Shown: positions 9,089-18,148, numbered from the stretch's first letter. The stretch: DNA of 64,000 nt from Xanthomonas hydrangeae (GCA_905142475.1 LR990730.1:3224001-3288000); one strand, 5' to 3'. Numbers and translations are program-made. The notes: generated by a model from the letters alone, not told the origin.

Positions 9089-9796
9089 ATGCGCAGGCGC
9101 AACTCCCCGTTGCGCCACTGTCTGCTGCTGGCCCTGGTCATCAGCCCCGGCGCCATGGCCACCAATGTCGGCGGCGCGGTGGCGCTGACCTCGCAGCTGA
9201 TCGACCGTGGCATCTCGATCGCGCCCAACAAAGCCACGCTGCAAGCGGCTGGCTACTGGCTGCCCTCGCCCGGCTGGTCGGTTTCCACCTCGGTCGCGCT
9301 GCAATCGCCCTCGCTGAGCAAGCCGGTGGCAGTCACCGCCCAGGCCGCACGCGCCTGGATGCTGGACGACCGCTGGCAGATGCAGGCCAGCCTGCTGTAT
9401 TACGGCTACCCGACCAATCAGGCCACACGCACCTTCGACCGCCAGGAAGCCAGCCTGGCCTGGTCCTACCGCGACGTACTGACCTTTTCGCTATCGGCGT
9501 TCAACTTCCCCCGCGCCGACCAGTCGCCGTGGAATCTGGCCATCGACGTCACTGCCAATATCCCGCTGCAAAACGACTTCAGCCTGTTGGTCGGCGCCGG
9601 TTCGTCGCGTTTCCCGGCGATGGCCTACGGCGCCGCCGCCTCCGGCCGCTATCAGTACGGGCAATTGGGCCTGAAGTGGAGCCGGGCACGATGGACGCTG
9701 AAACTGGAACGCATCGTCACCAGCAGCAACACCCCGCGCCTGCAGGGCGGCCCGGGCGAAACGCCCTGGCTGGGCACGATCTCCACCACGTTCTGA
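9089..9796 (+). CDS. Small outer-membrane beta-barrel protein (TorF/Gcw_chp-like)
   Basis: 235 aa. The start MRRRNSPLRHCLLLALV gives a normal signal peptide ending near GAMA; an in-frame ATG 150 bases upstream would add an unlikely Cys/Arg-rich leader. The mature part opens with VGGAVALTSQLIDRGIS, like the first strand of the TorF/Gcw_chp putative porin family. It continues as alternating beta-strands with aromatic girdles and ends in a C-terminal Phe (GTISTTF). It is the last gene before the ECF sigma operon. The function is unknown; the family assignment is tentative. Confidence 0.6.
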   Translation: MRRRNSPLRHCLLLALVISPGAMATNVGGAVALTSQLIDRGISIAPNKATLQAAGYWLPSPGWSVSTSVALQSPSLSKPVAVTAQAARAWMLDDRWQMQASLLYYGYPTNQATRTFDRQEASLAWSYRDVLTFSLSAFNFPRADQSPWNLAIDVTANIPLQNDFSLLVGAGSSRFPAMAYGAAASGRYQYGQLGLKWSRARWTLKLERIVTSSNTPRLQGGPGETPWLGTISTTF

Positions 9797-9802
9797 TCCA
9801 GC

Positions 9803-9829
9803 TGCAACCTTTTGCCCCCGTGCGGGCAC
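9803..9829 (+). promoter_or_regulatory. Candidate autoregulatory promoter of the ECF sigma operon
   Basis: TGCAACCTTTTGCC at 9803-9816 followed by GCAC at 9826-9829, 57 bases before the sigma-factor ATG. It matches the motif before cytochrome b561 over 14 contiguous bases and in spacing. ECF sigma factors commonly transcribe their own operon, which makes this the natural reference copy of the motif. Confidence 0.5.
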
Positions 9830-9859
9830 TGACCTACGTCTTCTGCCGTGCCTGCCTCG

Positions 9860-10441
9860 ATGAATGATTCCGACACCCTGGGTGATGCCACCGACCGCAT
9901 GCTGCTGCGGCGCATGGCTGCGGGCGATCGTGCCGCCCTGGCGACCATGTACACCAGCTACCACGGCCGGCTGTGCCGGTTCCTGTCGCGGCTGACCCGC
10001 CGCCCTGACATCATCGAAGAAGCCATCAACGACTGCTTCTGGATCGCCTGGCAGAAAGCCGGCGACTTCCGCGGCGATTCGCAGGTGTCGACCTGGATCA
10101 TGGGCATCGCCTATCGCTGCGGGCTCAAATGCCTGCGCCAGCATGACGGCGAAGCCATCGACGACACCGCCGTGGTGGAAGACCACGCCCCCAGCGCAGA
10201 CGACAACGACGACCGCGAGCTGCGTGACTGGCTCGACAAGGGCATGCAACGGCTCTCGCCGGACCAGCGGTTGGTGATCGAACTGGTCTACGGCGTCGGC
10301 CACAAGCTCGAAGAAGTCGCCGACATCATGCAGTGCCCGGTCGGCACCATCAAAGCCCGGCTGTTCCATGCGCGGGTCAAATTACGCAATGTGCTGCCCG
10401 GCCTTGCCGGCGGCGCCCCCTACACGGAGACCATGCAATGA
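9860..10441 (+). CDS. ECF-family RNA polymerase sigma factor
   Basis: 193 aa. Region sigma2 is seen in ATMYTSYHGRLCRFLSRLTR and the core-binding helix IIEEAINDCFWIAWQKAGDFRG. Sigma4 is seen in LSPDQRLVIELVYGVGHKLEEVADIM, ending VGTIKARLFHARVKLRN. A linker of ~40 residues separates them. Such factors redirect RNA polymerase to stress or envelope promoters. The gene overlaps the anti-sigma gene by ATGA (10438-10441). ATG 9860 is preferred; an ATG four codons upstream (9848) is possible. Confidence 0.92.
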   Translation: MNDSDTLGDATDRMLLRRMAAGDRAALATMYTSYHGRLCRFLSRLTRRPDIIEEAINDCFWIAWQKAGDFRGDSQVSTWIMGIAYRCGLKCLRQHDGEAIDDTAVVEDHAPSADDNDDRELRDWLDKGMQRLSPDQRLVIELVYGVGHKLEEVADIMQCPVGTIKARLFHARVKLRNVLPGLAGGAPYTETMQ

Positions 10442-11097
10442 AGACGTTTTTCATCGCGCCTGGCAAGGAATGCTCGCACGCCTGGGAACTGATGCCCGCA
10501 GTATTGCTGGACAGTGCCACCGAGGAAGAGAACACCTGGCTGATCGCGCACGTGGCCAAATGCGCCTCGTGCAGCGCCGAATTCGCCCAGCAGAACCGCC
10601 TGCGGCAAGCGCTTGCGCTGCCGTCGGCGGTCAAGCTGGACGCCAACGCCGGCCTGCTGCGCCTGCTCGGCCGCCTGGATGCGCCGGAACAGCACACCGC
10701 GCCGGCGGCACCGGTGCCGGCAGCACGCCGCTCCGGCAACTGGACCGTGCGCGCCCTGGCCGCCGCAGCCCTGGTGCAGGCTATCGGCCTGGGCGTCATG
10801 GGCGTCAAACTGGCTGCACCTGCGCCCTCGCACGACTACCGCACGCTGAGCAGCGCCACCGCCCTTCCGGTACCGCAAGGTGCCATCCGCGTGGTGCCCG
10901 ACGCCAGGATGACGGTGGCCGATTGGGACAGCCTGCTGCATGCGCAGCAGTTGCAGGTGGTCGGCGGCCCCAATGAAATGGGCGCCTACACGGTGGTGCC
11001 GGTCGCTTCGCAGCCCCTGGCCCAGCCGCAGCAGACCGTGCAGCAGCTGCGTGCGAACCCGCGTATCCGCCTGGCCGAGATCGTGTCGGCACCATGA
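10438..11097 (+). CDS. Zinc-binding (ZAS) anti-sigma factor, membrane-anchored
   Basis: 219 aa. The N-terminal domain carries the HxxxCxxC zinc motif (HVAKCASC, about residues 37-44) of ZAS-type anti-sigma factors. An Ala/Pro linker and one hydrophobic segment (ALAAAALVQAIGLGVMGVKL) follow. The ~100-residue C-terminal part is probably periplasmic. It would hold the ECF sigma factor inactive until a periplasmic signal is sensed. The start overlaps the sigma gene and the stop overlaps the S8 protease start, both as ATGA, so the three proteins are made in step. Confidence 0.85.
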   Translation: MKTFFIAPGKECSHAWELMPAVLLDSATEEENTWLIAHVAKCASCSAEFAQQNRLRQALALPSAVKLDANAGLLRLLGRLDAPEQHTAPAAPVPAARRSGNWTVRALAAAALVQAIGLGVMGVKLAAPAPSHDYRTLSSATALPVPQGAIRVVPDARMTVADWDSLLHAQQLQVVGGPNEMGAYTVVPVASQPLAQPQQTVQQLRANPRIRLAEIVSAP

Positions 11098-12422
11098 GCC
11101 GCTTCTACGTTATCGGCTTGATCGCCGGCTTCATCGGCCTGGGCAGCTGCACCTGCGTGCATGCCCAGGACACGCCACAGCATGCTGCGCAAGCTGTCGG
11201 CACCAGCGCCAAGCCGCCGCAGGCCGATGCGCATACGCCCGATAGCAGCCGCGACATCCTGCTGGCGGTGGCCAACCCGCTCACCGCGCCGCCGGCACGC
11301 GCCGGCTCCAGCCTGATCGGCTACGCCTCCAGCTATTACGGCGCCGGCCAGAAGGCCGCCGTGCGCATGGAAGCCATCAAGCAGCGCTACAAGCTGCGCG
11401 AAGTCTCCGGCTGGCCAATCACTTCGCTGGGCCTGTATTGCGCCGTGCTGCAGCCGCCGGCTGGCGTATCGCGCGACGAGCTGGTCAGCGCGCTGGCCGA
11501 CGACGAGGGCGTGGAGCTGGTGCAGCCGGTGCAGGATTTCTCGGTGTTCTCCGCCGATGCATCGGAAAAGACCACCTCGCTGTCCGGCTACAACGACCCG
11601 TACGTGGACATGCAACGCGGCTTCATCGCCACCGATGCGGCCAGCGCGCAGACCGTCACCCAGGGCCGCGGCGTGGTGGTGGCGGTGGTCGACACCGGCG
11701 TGGACACCGCTCACCCCGATCTGAAGTCGCGCATCCGCGACGTGCACGACCTGGTCGACGACACCGCGCTCGCCACCAGCAGCGATTCGCACGGCACCGA
11801 AGTGGCCGGCATCATTGCTGCCGGCAGCAACAACCATCAAGGCATTGTCGGCATGGCGCCCAAGGCCATGCTGAGCATCTACAAGGCGTGCTGGTATGCA
11901 CCGACCGTCGGTGCCACTGCGCGCTGCAACACCTTCACCCTGGCCAAGGCGCTGGCGGCGATCAACAACAGCTCCGCGCGCGTGATCAATCTGAGCCTGG
12001 GCGGCCCGGCCGACCCGCTGCTGAGCAAGATGCTGCTGCATCTGGTGCAACAGGGCCGCATCGTGGTGGCCGCAATGCCGCCGAACGGGCGCATGGATGG
12101 CTTTCCCAACGATGTGCCCGGCGTGCTGGTGGTGCGCAGCAGCAGCGCCACGGCCGCGATGCCCGGTGTGCTGAGCGCGCCCGGCAAGGACATCCTCACC
12201 ACCCAGCCGAACGGCCGCTACGACTTCACCTCCGGCTCGTCGATGGCCACCGCGCATGTCAGCGGCATGGCCGCGTTGCTGTTGTCGATGTCGCCGTCGA
12301 TGGACGCGACCGGCTTGCGCGAACTGATGCAACGCACCAGCAAGATGTCCGACGGCCAGCTGCAGGTCAACGCCGGCGCTGCGGTCGACGCGCTGGCTTC
12401 GCACGCCAAACATTCCAACTGA
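11094..12422 (+). CDS. Secreted S8 (subtilisin-type) serine protease coupled to the sigma/anti-sigma pair
   Basis: 442 aa with a signal sequence (IGLIAGFIGLGSCTCVHAQ). A pro-domain-like stretch runs to about residue 190. The S8 triad follows: Asp200 in VVDTGVDTAHPDL, His233 in SHGTEVAGI, Ser383 in GSSMATAHVSG. The oxyanion-hole region reads VVAAMPPNG in place of the usual AAGN, so Asn331 may serve. Start 11094 overlaps the anti-sigma stop (ATGA). An extracytoplasmic protease in a sigma/anti-sigma operon may take part in signal sensing or be an effector of the response; neither is shown. Confidence 0.88.
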   Translation: MSRFYVIGLIAGFIGLGSCTCVHAQDTPQHAAQAVGTSAKPPQADAHTPDSSRDILLAVANPLTAPPARAGSSLIGYASSYYGAGQKAAVRMEAIKQRYKLREVSGWPITSLGLYCAVLQPPAGVSRDELVSALADDEGVELVQPVQDFSVFSADASEKTTSLSGYNDPYVDMQRGFIATDAASAQTVTQGRGVVVAVVDTGVDTAHPDLKSRIRDVHDLVDDTALATSSDSHGTEVAGIIAAGSNNHQGIVGMAPKAMLSIYKACWYAPTVGATARCNTFTLAKALAAINNSSARVINLSLGGPADPLLSKMLLHLVQQGRIVVAAMPPNGRMDGFPNDVPGVLVVRSSSATAAMPGVLSAPGKDILTTQPNGRYDFTSGSSMATAHVSGMAALLLSMSPSMDATGLRELMQRTSKMSDGQLQVNAGAAVDALASHAKHSN

Positions 12423-12432
12423 CGACACCGGC

Positions 12433-13191
12433 ATGGCCAAGTGGATTCCCTTGTGGCTGCATCAACTCAGCTCGCCGCCCACGTTCTACCGCGTCGCCGG
12501 CATCGTGCGTCCGTGGGCGCTGGCGCTGGCGCTGCTGCTCGGCGCGGTGGCCGCTTACGGCGGGCTGGTATTGGCGCCACCGGATTATCAGCAGCACGAC
12601 GCCTACCGCATCATCTTCATCCATGTACCCAGCGCCTGGATGAGTCTTTTCATCTACGCGGCAATGGGCGTGTCCGCGTTCATTGCGCTGGTGTGGCGGA
12701 TCAAGCTGGCCGAAGTGGTGACCATGGCCTCGGCGCCGATCGGCGCGGCCTTTACCTTCATCACCTTGTGCACCGGCTCGCTGTGGGGCAAGCCGATGTG
12801 GGGCACCTGGTGGACCTGGGATGCACGGCTCACCTCGGAGTTGCTGCTGCTGTTCTTGTATCTGGGTGTGCTCGGCCTGTATCACGCAGTGGAAGATCGC
12901 CGTCAGGCGATGCGTGCGGCCGGCCTGCTTGCGCTGGTCGGCCTGGTGAATCTGCCGATCGTGCATTACTCGGTGGTGTGGTGGAACACGCTGCATCAAG
13001 GCTCCACCGTGCGCCTGCTCGGCCCCTCCAAGATGGGCGCCGACATGCTGTGGCCGCTGCTGACGATGCTGCTGGCCACCAAGTTTTATTACCTGGCCAG
13101 TCTGTTCGGCCGCGTGCGTGTGGACCTGCTCGCACTGGAAAGCGGCAAGGACTGGGCACGCCGCATCGTGTTGACGGAGCGCACCGCATGA
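12433..13191 (+). CDS. ccmC: CcmC heme exporter/handling protein
   Basis: 252 aa with six hydrophobic helices and the tryptophan-rich heme-binding motif [14 protein letters not shown] about residues 119-132, diagnostic of CcmC. CcmC delivers heme to the chaperone CcmE on the periplasmic side of the inner membrane. It follows the S8 protease by only 10 bases, and its stop overlaps ccmD (ATGA). The ABC subunits CcmA and CcmB, which often precede ccmC, are not encoded anywhere in the window. Confidence 0.95.
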   Translation: MAKWIPLWLHQLSSPPTFYRVAGIVRPWALALALLLGAVAAYGGLVLAPPDYQQHDAYRIIFIHVPSAWMSLFIYAAMGVSAFIALVWRIKLAEVVTMASAPIGAAFTFITLCTGSLWGKPMWGTWWTWDARLTSELLLLFLYLGVLGLYHAVEDRRQAMRAAGLLALVGLVNLPIVHYSVVWWNTLHQGSTVRLLGPSKMGADMLWPLLTMLLATKFYYLASLFGRVRVDLLALESGKDWARRIVLTERTA

Positions 13192-13394
13192 ACACCTTTC
13201 TGGCGATGGGCGGTTACGGCCACTACGTGTGGACCGCATACGCGTTGTTCGTGCTGGTGTTGCTGGCCGATCTGGCAGCGCCGTGGTTACGTCGACGCCG
13301 CCTGCCACGCGAATTGCGTGGCCAGCTGCAACGACAAACGCCGCGACGTGCACGCGATCAGCCAGTTCCCACGCTGGAGCGGGACGCGCCATGA
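13188..13394 (+). CDS. ccmD: CcmD heme exporter small subunit
   Basis: 68 aa with one transmembrane helix after a YGHYVWTAY motif and a basic cytoplasmic tail ([12 protein letters not shown]), the standard CcmD layout. CcmD helps release holo-CcmE from the CcmABC complex. It overlaps ccmC and ccmE by 4 bases at each end. The tail is a little longer than in many homologues. Confidence 0.9.
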   Translation: MNTFLAMGGYGHYVWTAYALFVLVLLADLAAPWLRRRRLPRELRGQLQRQTPRRARDQPVPTLERDAP

Positions 13395-13861
13395 ATGCAA
13401 CACGCAAGCAACGTCTTTGGCTGGTGATCGGCGTCATCGCCGCCGCCGCACTGGCAGTGACGCTGATCGTGCTCGCGCTGCAGCGGAACATGAGCTATCT
13501 GTTCACGCCCAGCCAGGTGCACGCCGGCGAGGCGGCCAGTTATCAGCAATTTCGCCTCGGCGGCATGGTCAAGGCCGGCTCGATCCAGCGTGCAACCGAT
13601 AGCCTGAAAGTCAATTTCACCGTGATCGACAAGCACGCCGCAACCCAGGTCGAATACACCGGCATCCTTCCGGATCTGTTTCGCGACAACCAATCGGTGA
13701 TCGCCAACGGACGCATGCAGGGCGGGCGCTTTGTCGCCAACGAAGTGCTGGCCAAGCACGACGAAACCTATATGCCCAAGGAACTCAAGGACGCGATGGC
13801 CGAAGGCCATGTCGGCAAGCCGATTCCTGCCGCCGCGGTGCCACTGTCTGCGCCGCGTTGA
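13391..13861 (+). CDS. ccmE: CcmE heme chaperone
   Basis: 156 aa. An N-terminal signal anchor ([20 protein letters not shown]) is followed by an OB-fold domain. The conserved covalent heme-binding histidine lies in [10 protein letters not shown] (His123, Tyr127). CcmE carries heme from CcmC to the CcmF/CcmH lyase. The start overlaps ccmD. A 63-base gap separates it from ccmF. Confidence 0.95.
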   Translation: MNATRKQRLWLVIGVIAAAALAVTLIVLALQRNMSYLFTPSQVHAGEAASYQQFRLGGMVKAGSIQRATDSLKVNFTVIDKHAATQVEYTGILPDLFRDNQSVIANGRMQGGRFVANEVLAKHDETYMPKELKDAMAEGHVGKPIPAAAVPLSAPR

Positions 13862-13924
13862 TGCCGCGCGCACCGCGTTCCACCACTTCCATGATCTTCC
13901 TTGGTTGCACGATGCGATTTGCCC

Positions 13925-15913
13925 ATGACGCCTGAACTCGGCCAGATCGCACTGATCCTGGCGCTGCTGTTGTCGCTTGCCCAGGGCGTCTTGCCGCTGA
14001 TCGGTGCCTGGCGTGGCAACTCCGCCTTGATGGGCATTGCACGGCCGGCAGCGGTAGGCCAGGCAGTGTTCGTGTGGATGGCGTTCGGCCTGCTCACCTG
14101 GTCGCTGCTGTCGCTGGATTTTTCGGTGGCCTATGTCGCTGCCAACGCCAATATCGCCCTGCCCTGGTACTACCGCTTTGCCGCGGTATGGGGCGCGCAT
14201 GAAGGCTCGTTGCTGCTGTGGATCGCCATCCTTGCGACATGGACGGTGTTGCTGGCCGCCTTCAGCCGGCATCTGCCGCAGCATTTCGCCGCCCGCGTGC
14301 TGGCGGTGCTGGGGCTGGTATCGGTGGGTTTTCTCGCCTTCATCCTGCTGACCTCCAATCCGTTCGGGCGGCTGTCGCCGATTCCCCTGGATGGCAACGA
14401 GCTCAATCCGGTGCTGCAGGACCCGGGCATGACCTTCCACCCGCCGGTGCTGTACACCGGCTATGTCGGTTTCTCGGTGGCGTTCGCGTTTGCGGTGGCG
14501 GCCTTGCTGGGCGGCGAACTGGAACAGGCCTGGGTGCGATGGGCGCGGCCGTGGACAAACGTGGCCTGGGCCTGCCTCACCGCCGGCATCGTCGCCGGCA
14601 GCTGGTGGGCGTACGCGGAACTGGGCTGGGGTGGCTGGTGGTTCTGGGACCCGGTGGAAAACGCCAGCTTCATGCCGTGGCTGGTCGGCACGGCGTTGAT
14701 CCACACCCAGGCGGTCACCGAAAAACGCGGCAGCCTGCGTGCCTGGACGATTCTGCTGTCGATCCTGGCGTTCTCGCTGTCGTTGCTGGGCACCTTCCTG
14801 GTGCGCTCGGGCGTGCTCACCTCGGTGCATGCGTTCGCCGCCGACCCGCGCCGCGGCCTGTACATCCTGATTTTCCTGGTGGCTGTGGTCGGCGGCTCGC
14901 TGCTGCTGTACGCCTTGCGCGCGCCCAAGATCGCCAGCGGCAAACCGTTTGCCGCCGCATCGCGCGAGACGGCGATCCTGATCGGCAATCTGCTGCTTAC
15001 CGTGGCCGCCGCGATGGTGTTGCTGGGCACCTTGTTCCCGCTGATCGCCGACGCGTTCGGCCTGGGCAAGGTCTCGGTCGGCCCGCCCTACTTCGGCTTG
15101 CTGTTTCCGTTGCTGATGCTGCCGGTGGTGCTGTTGCTGCCGTTCGGCCCGTACCTGCGCTGGGGCAAGGCCGAGGCGGCGCCGTTGAAGGCACTCGGCA
15201 CGCGCGCCGGCATCGCCGCGATTGCGTGTGCGTTGGTCGGCAGCCTCTTCGCTGATGGCCAGATCAAGGCGATTGCCGGCATCGGCGTTGCTGCGTGGAT
15301 GGCCGCCGGCACCGCGCTTTACATGCACAAGCGCTGGCGCGAAATGCCGCGCGGCCGGCGCTTTCCGGCCGAAATGGCCGGCATGTTGCTCGCGCATGCG
15401 GGCGTGGCGGTATTCGTTGCCGGCGTGCTGGTGTCCGAAAGCCTGTCGGTCGAACGCGACGTGCGGCTGGCGCCGGGCGAAAGCGCTCAGATCGCCGGCT
15501 ACGCGTTCCGCTTCGACGGAGTGCAACTGATCGATGGGCCGAACTGGAAGGCCGAACAAGGCAGCGTGCAGGTCAGTCGCGATGGCGAGGTGATCGCGCG
15601 GCTGCATCCGCAAAAACGCCTGTACAGCAGCGAGCGCATTCAGACCGAATCGGCGATCGACCCCGGCATCACCCGCGATCTGTACGTCGCACTAGGCGAG
15701 CCGCTGGACGATCAACATATCGAATATGACTGGACGCTGCGGCTGTACTACAAACCCTTCATCCGCTGGATCTGGGCCGGCGGCCTGCTGATGATGCTGG
15801 GCGGTTTTGTCAGCGCCTGCGCGCGCCGTTTTCGTGCGCCTGCCGTCGCCGGCAAGGCGGCCACCTCGCCGGCACACGATGCCATCGTCACTGCGCAGGA
15901 ATCGCCCGCATGA
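13925..15913 (+). CDS. ccmF: CcmF cytochrome c heme lyase subunit
   Basis: 662 aa, a large polytopic membrane protein with the CcmF WWD signature (ELGWGGWWFWDPVENASFMPW) and a periplasmic domain near the C-terminus. Histidine-bearing segments such as WGAHEGSLLLW and HPPVLYTGYVG, also seen here, are conserved. CcmF attaches heme to CxxCH motifs of exported apocytochromes, including the two encoded at 6982 and 8360. ATG 13925 is preferred to an ATG 8 codons upstream because MTPELGQ is the usual N-terminus. It overlaps ccmG by ATGA. Confidence 0.95.
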   Translation: MTPELGQIALILALLLSLAQGVLPLIGAWRGNSALMGIARPAAVGQAVFVWMAFGLLTWSLLSLDFSVAYVAANANIALPWYYRFAAVWGAHEGSLLLWIAILATWTVLLAAFSRHLPQHFAARVLAVLGLVSVGFLAFILLTSNPFGRLSPIPLDGNELNPVLQDPGMTFHPPVLYTGYVGFSVAFAFAVAALLGGELEQAWVRWARPWTNVAWACLTAGIVAGSWWAYAELGWGGWWFWDPVENASFMPWLVGTALIHTQAVTEKRGSLRAWTILLSILAFSLSLLGTFLVRSGVLTSVHAFAADPRRGLYILIFLVAVVGGSLLLYALRAPKIASGKPFAAASRETAILIGNLLLTVAAAMVLLGTLFPLIADAFGLGKVSVGPPYFGLLFPLLMLPVVLLLPFGPYLRWGKAEAAPLKALGTRAGIAAIACALVGSLFADGQIKAIAGIGVAAWMAAGTALYMHKRWREMPRGRRFPAEMAGMLLAHAGVAVFVAGVLVSESLSVERDVRLAPGESAQIAGYAFRFDGVQLIDGPNWKAEQGSVQVSRDGEVIARLHPQKRLYSSERIQTESAIDPGITRDLYVALGEPLDDQHIEYDWTLRLYYKPFIRWIWAGGLLMMLGGFVSACARRFRAPAVAGKAATSPAHDAIVTAQESPA

Positions 15914-16452
15914 ACCGTCTGCTGCCCTTGCTGGGTTTCCTGTTGCTGGCGGCGCTGTTCGGCTTCGGCATCTACTGGACGATGCAACACAACCCGCGCG
16001 ATGTGCCCTCACCGTTGATCGGCAAACAAGCGCCAGCGTTCTCGCTGCCAAGGCTGGATCAACCCGAACAACAGGTCAGCCGCGACCAGCTGCTGGGCAA
16101 GCCGTATGTGCTCAACGTGTTCGGCAGCTGGTGCGCCGAATGCGTGCACGAACATCCGGTATTGATGGCGCAGGCCACCCGGCTCGGCGTGCCGCTGATC
16201 GGCTACAACTACAAGGACGCGCCCGCCGATGCCACCGCCTGGCTTGCGCAGTACGGCAACCCGTATGCGCTGGTGATCGCCGATGAAGCCGGTCAGACCG
16301 CGATCGATTTCGGCGTTTACGGCGCGCCGGAAACGTTTCTGATCGATGCGCAAGGCATGATCCGCTACAAGCACATCGGCGTGCTGACGCCCGATGTCAT
16401 CAACGACACACTGCTGCCAGCCATCGCCGCGCTGCCCAAGGGCGCGCAGTGA
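15910..16452 (+). CDS. ccmG: CcmG/DsbE periplasmic thioredoxin
   Basis: 180 aa. A single N-terminal membrane anchor is followed by a thioredoxin fold with active site WCAECVHEHP about residues 77-86. The cis-Pro region is in GAPETFLID. DsbE-type proteins keep apocytochrome heme-site cysteines reduced for ligation. It overlaps ccmF by ATGA, and its TGA overlaps the ATG of ccmH (TGATG). Confidence 0.93.
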   Translation: MNRLLPLLGFLLLAALFGFGIYWTMQHNPRDVPSPLIGKQAPAFSLPRLDQPEQQVSRDQLLGKPYVLNVFGSWCAECVHEHPVLMAQATRLGVPLIGYNYKDAPADATAWLAQYGNPYALVIADEAGQTAIDFGVYGAPETFLIDAQGMIRYKHIGVLTPDVINDTLLPAIAALPKGAQ

Positions 16453-16934
16453 TGCCGGCTCGCCCCTGGTGGCGCTGGCACTGGCGCATGCAAGGCAAGC
16501 AGCTGCGCTTGCTGCTGGTGTTGCTGCTTGGCGTGCTGCTTGCACCACCGCTGGCGGCGCAGGCAGTGGACCCGCTGCCGTTCAAGAACCGCAGCGAAGA
16601 AGCGCGTTACCAGCGCTTGACCGCACAGCTGCGCTGCCTGGTGTGCCAGAACGAGAACCTGGCCGACTCCAACGCCGCGCTCGCACGCGATCTGCGCCAT
16701 CAGGTGTTCGCGCAGATCCAGGCCGGCCACAGCGATGCGCAGATCAAGCAGTACATGGTCGAGCGCTATTCGGATTTCGTGCTGTACGACCCGCCGGTCA
16801 AACGCGGCACCTGGCTGCTGTGGTTCGGCCCGCTATTGATGCTGGGTGCCGGTGCAGGCGTGGTGATCCACACCGTGCGCAAACGTGCGCGTGCCGGCAC
16901 ACCGGTGGCGCCGCAAGCCGAGGAAGAGTGGTGA
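16452..16934 (+). CDS. ccmH: CcmH cytochrome c maturation thiol protein
   Basis: 160 aa with a signal sequence, the redox motif LRCLVCQNENLADSNA about residues 60-75, and a C-terminal membrane helix (GTWLLWFGPLLMLGAGAGV). CcmH reduces or holds apocytochrome cysteines and partners CcmF. ATG 16452 forms TGATG with the ccmG stop; a GTG one codon earlier is possible. The sequence corresponds to the N-terminal half of enterobacterial CcmH; the TPR half is the next gene. Confidence 0.92.
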   Translation: MPARPWWRWHWRMQGKQLRLLLVLLLGVLLAPPLAAQAVDPLPFKNRSEEARYQRLTAQLRCLVCQNENLADSNAALARDLRHQVFAQIQAGHSDAQIKQYMVERYSDFVLYDPPVKRGTWLLWFGPLLMLGAGAGVVIHTVRKRARAGTPVAPQAEEEW

Positions 16935-17647
16935 TGAGCGGTTTCTATTTCATAAGCGCAGCGCTGGTGGTGGTCGCACTGCTGTTGTTACTGGTACCGC
17001 TGCTACGCCGGCCAACACGCAATCGCGCACGCTATGCATTGCCGATCGTGCTGGTGCTCGGCTTGCCGATCGCCACCGCCGGCCTGTATCGCCTGGTCGG
17101 CACGCCCGACGCCATCGCAACGCGCGTGTACGCTGCGCCAGCGCAGCAGACAAACCAGACAACGCCTCAGGCGCCTGCTACCGGCAGCACGCAAGCACAA
17201 ACACCAGCCATCAGTCCGGCTGAAGAAGCACAACTGCAGGCGCTGGACGCCTGGATGCAACAGGCCAAGGCGCACGAGCAGGAAAACCGTTCGGCCGACG
17301 CGCGCGATGCCTATGCGAAAGCACTCAAGCTTGCCCCCGACAACAGCGCCGCCATTGTCGGCTGGATCGCGGCAGACATGGGTACGCGCAGCGATTTCGC
17401 CATCGACGCCGCATCGCGCACGCGCCTGCAACAGGTGATCGCACGCGAGCCGGATCATCAACGCGCCCTGTGGTTGCTCGGCATCAGCGACTTCCAGCAG
17501 CAGGAATACAGCGCCGCCACCGAACACTGGCGCCATTTGCATGACTTGCTGGACACCGGCTCGGCGATGCAGAAAGCGGTCGCGGAAAAAATCGCCGTGG
17601 CCGAATCGTTGGCGAGTGCGCGGCAGGCCAAACGCGCTGCTCGCTAG
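16934..17647 (+). CDS. ccmI: CcmI (CycH-type) TPR apocytochrome chaperone
   Basis: 237 aa with two N-terminal membrane helices (residues 5-22 and about 36-52), an Ala/Gln/Thr-rich linker, and TPR-like helices (DARDAYAKALKLAPDNSAAI, then REPDHQRALWLLGISDFQQQ). CcmI presents apocytochromes to the lyase. The start overlaps the ccmH stop by one base. It is the last gene of the ccm operon, which runs convergent to the histidine kinase gene at 18765. Confidence 0.88.
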   Translation: MSGFYFISAALVVVALLLLLVPLLRRPTRNRARYALPIVLVLGLPIATAGLYRLVGTPDAIATRVYAAPAQQTNQTTPQAPATGSTQAQTPAISPAEEAQLQALDAWMQQAKAHEQENRSADARDAYAKALKLAPDNSAAIVGWIAADMGTRSDFAIDAASRTRLQQVIAREPDHQRALWLLGISDFQQQEYSAATEHWRHLHDLLDTGSAMQKAVAEKIAVAESLASARQAKRAAR

Positions 17648-17865
17648 TAACGGCTGACAAAACCCATTTCGCGGCCATCAGGCGGGCGCTGCTGCGCTCA
17701 GTGCGCGTATACCACGCGTAGATATCGCTACTCAGTGCGCCATCCACACCTGGCTGCCCATTGCTCGTGCCGTTCTCCAGGCATTTCGAGATCGTGAGAT
17801 CTTGGTTGTCTTGAAAGATTGGACGCGATGAGTGCGTAGATTGCAGAGCGGATGATCTGTGACTT

Positions 17866-18148
17866 GGCTGCAGGTCCTTGCCCGCCCACCATCGCGGGAC
17901 ACGCCGCAAGTACGTCCATGTAGGCTCTTACGCGGCATCCATGCCGCGTAAGGTCCCGCGACGGTGGGCGGACAAGGACCAGTCGAGATGGTCGGTATGC
18001 TTAGCTCTTCTCAAAGCGACCAGCAAACTATCTGGCGCGGTGTCCTCACCGATTGCGGGACCGTGTGGCGGCATGGATGCCGCCACCGAGCCTACATGGA
18101 CGTACTTGCGGCGTGTCCCGCGAGCGGTGAGGACACCGCGCCCTCGAC
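17866..18148. repeat. Palindromic intergenic repeat, copy A
   Basis: A 283-base unit repeated almost identically 403-404 bases downstream. It contains a perfect 35-base inverted repeat (17892-17926 against 18089-18123) and nested dyads. These include GCGGCAT/ATGCCGC hairpins and a pair built on GGTGTCCTCACCG/CGGTGAGGACACC. RNA from either strand would fold into a long branched hairpin. This type of unit looks like a Xanthomonas intergenic repeat family and could terminate transcription from both sides. Confidence 0.85.

Noticed and set aside
13358..15613. 751-aa open frame on the minus strand opposite ccmE-ccmF
   Set aside because: It is the antisense shadow of ccmF and neighbours; its Gln/Arg/His-rich composition is typical of shadows in high-GC DNA, and ccmF is unmistakable.
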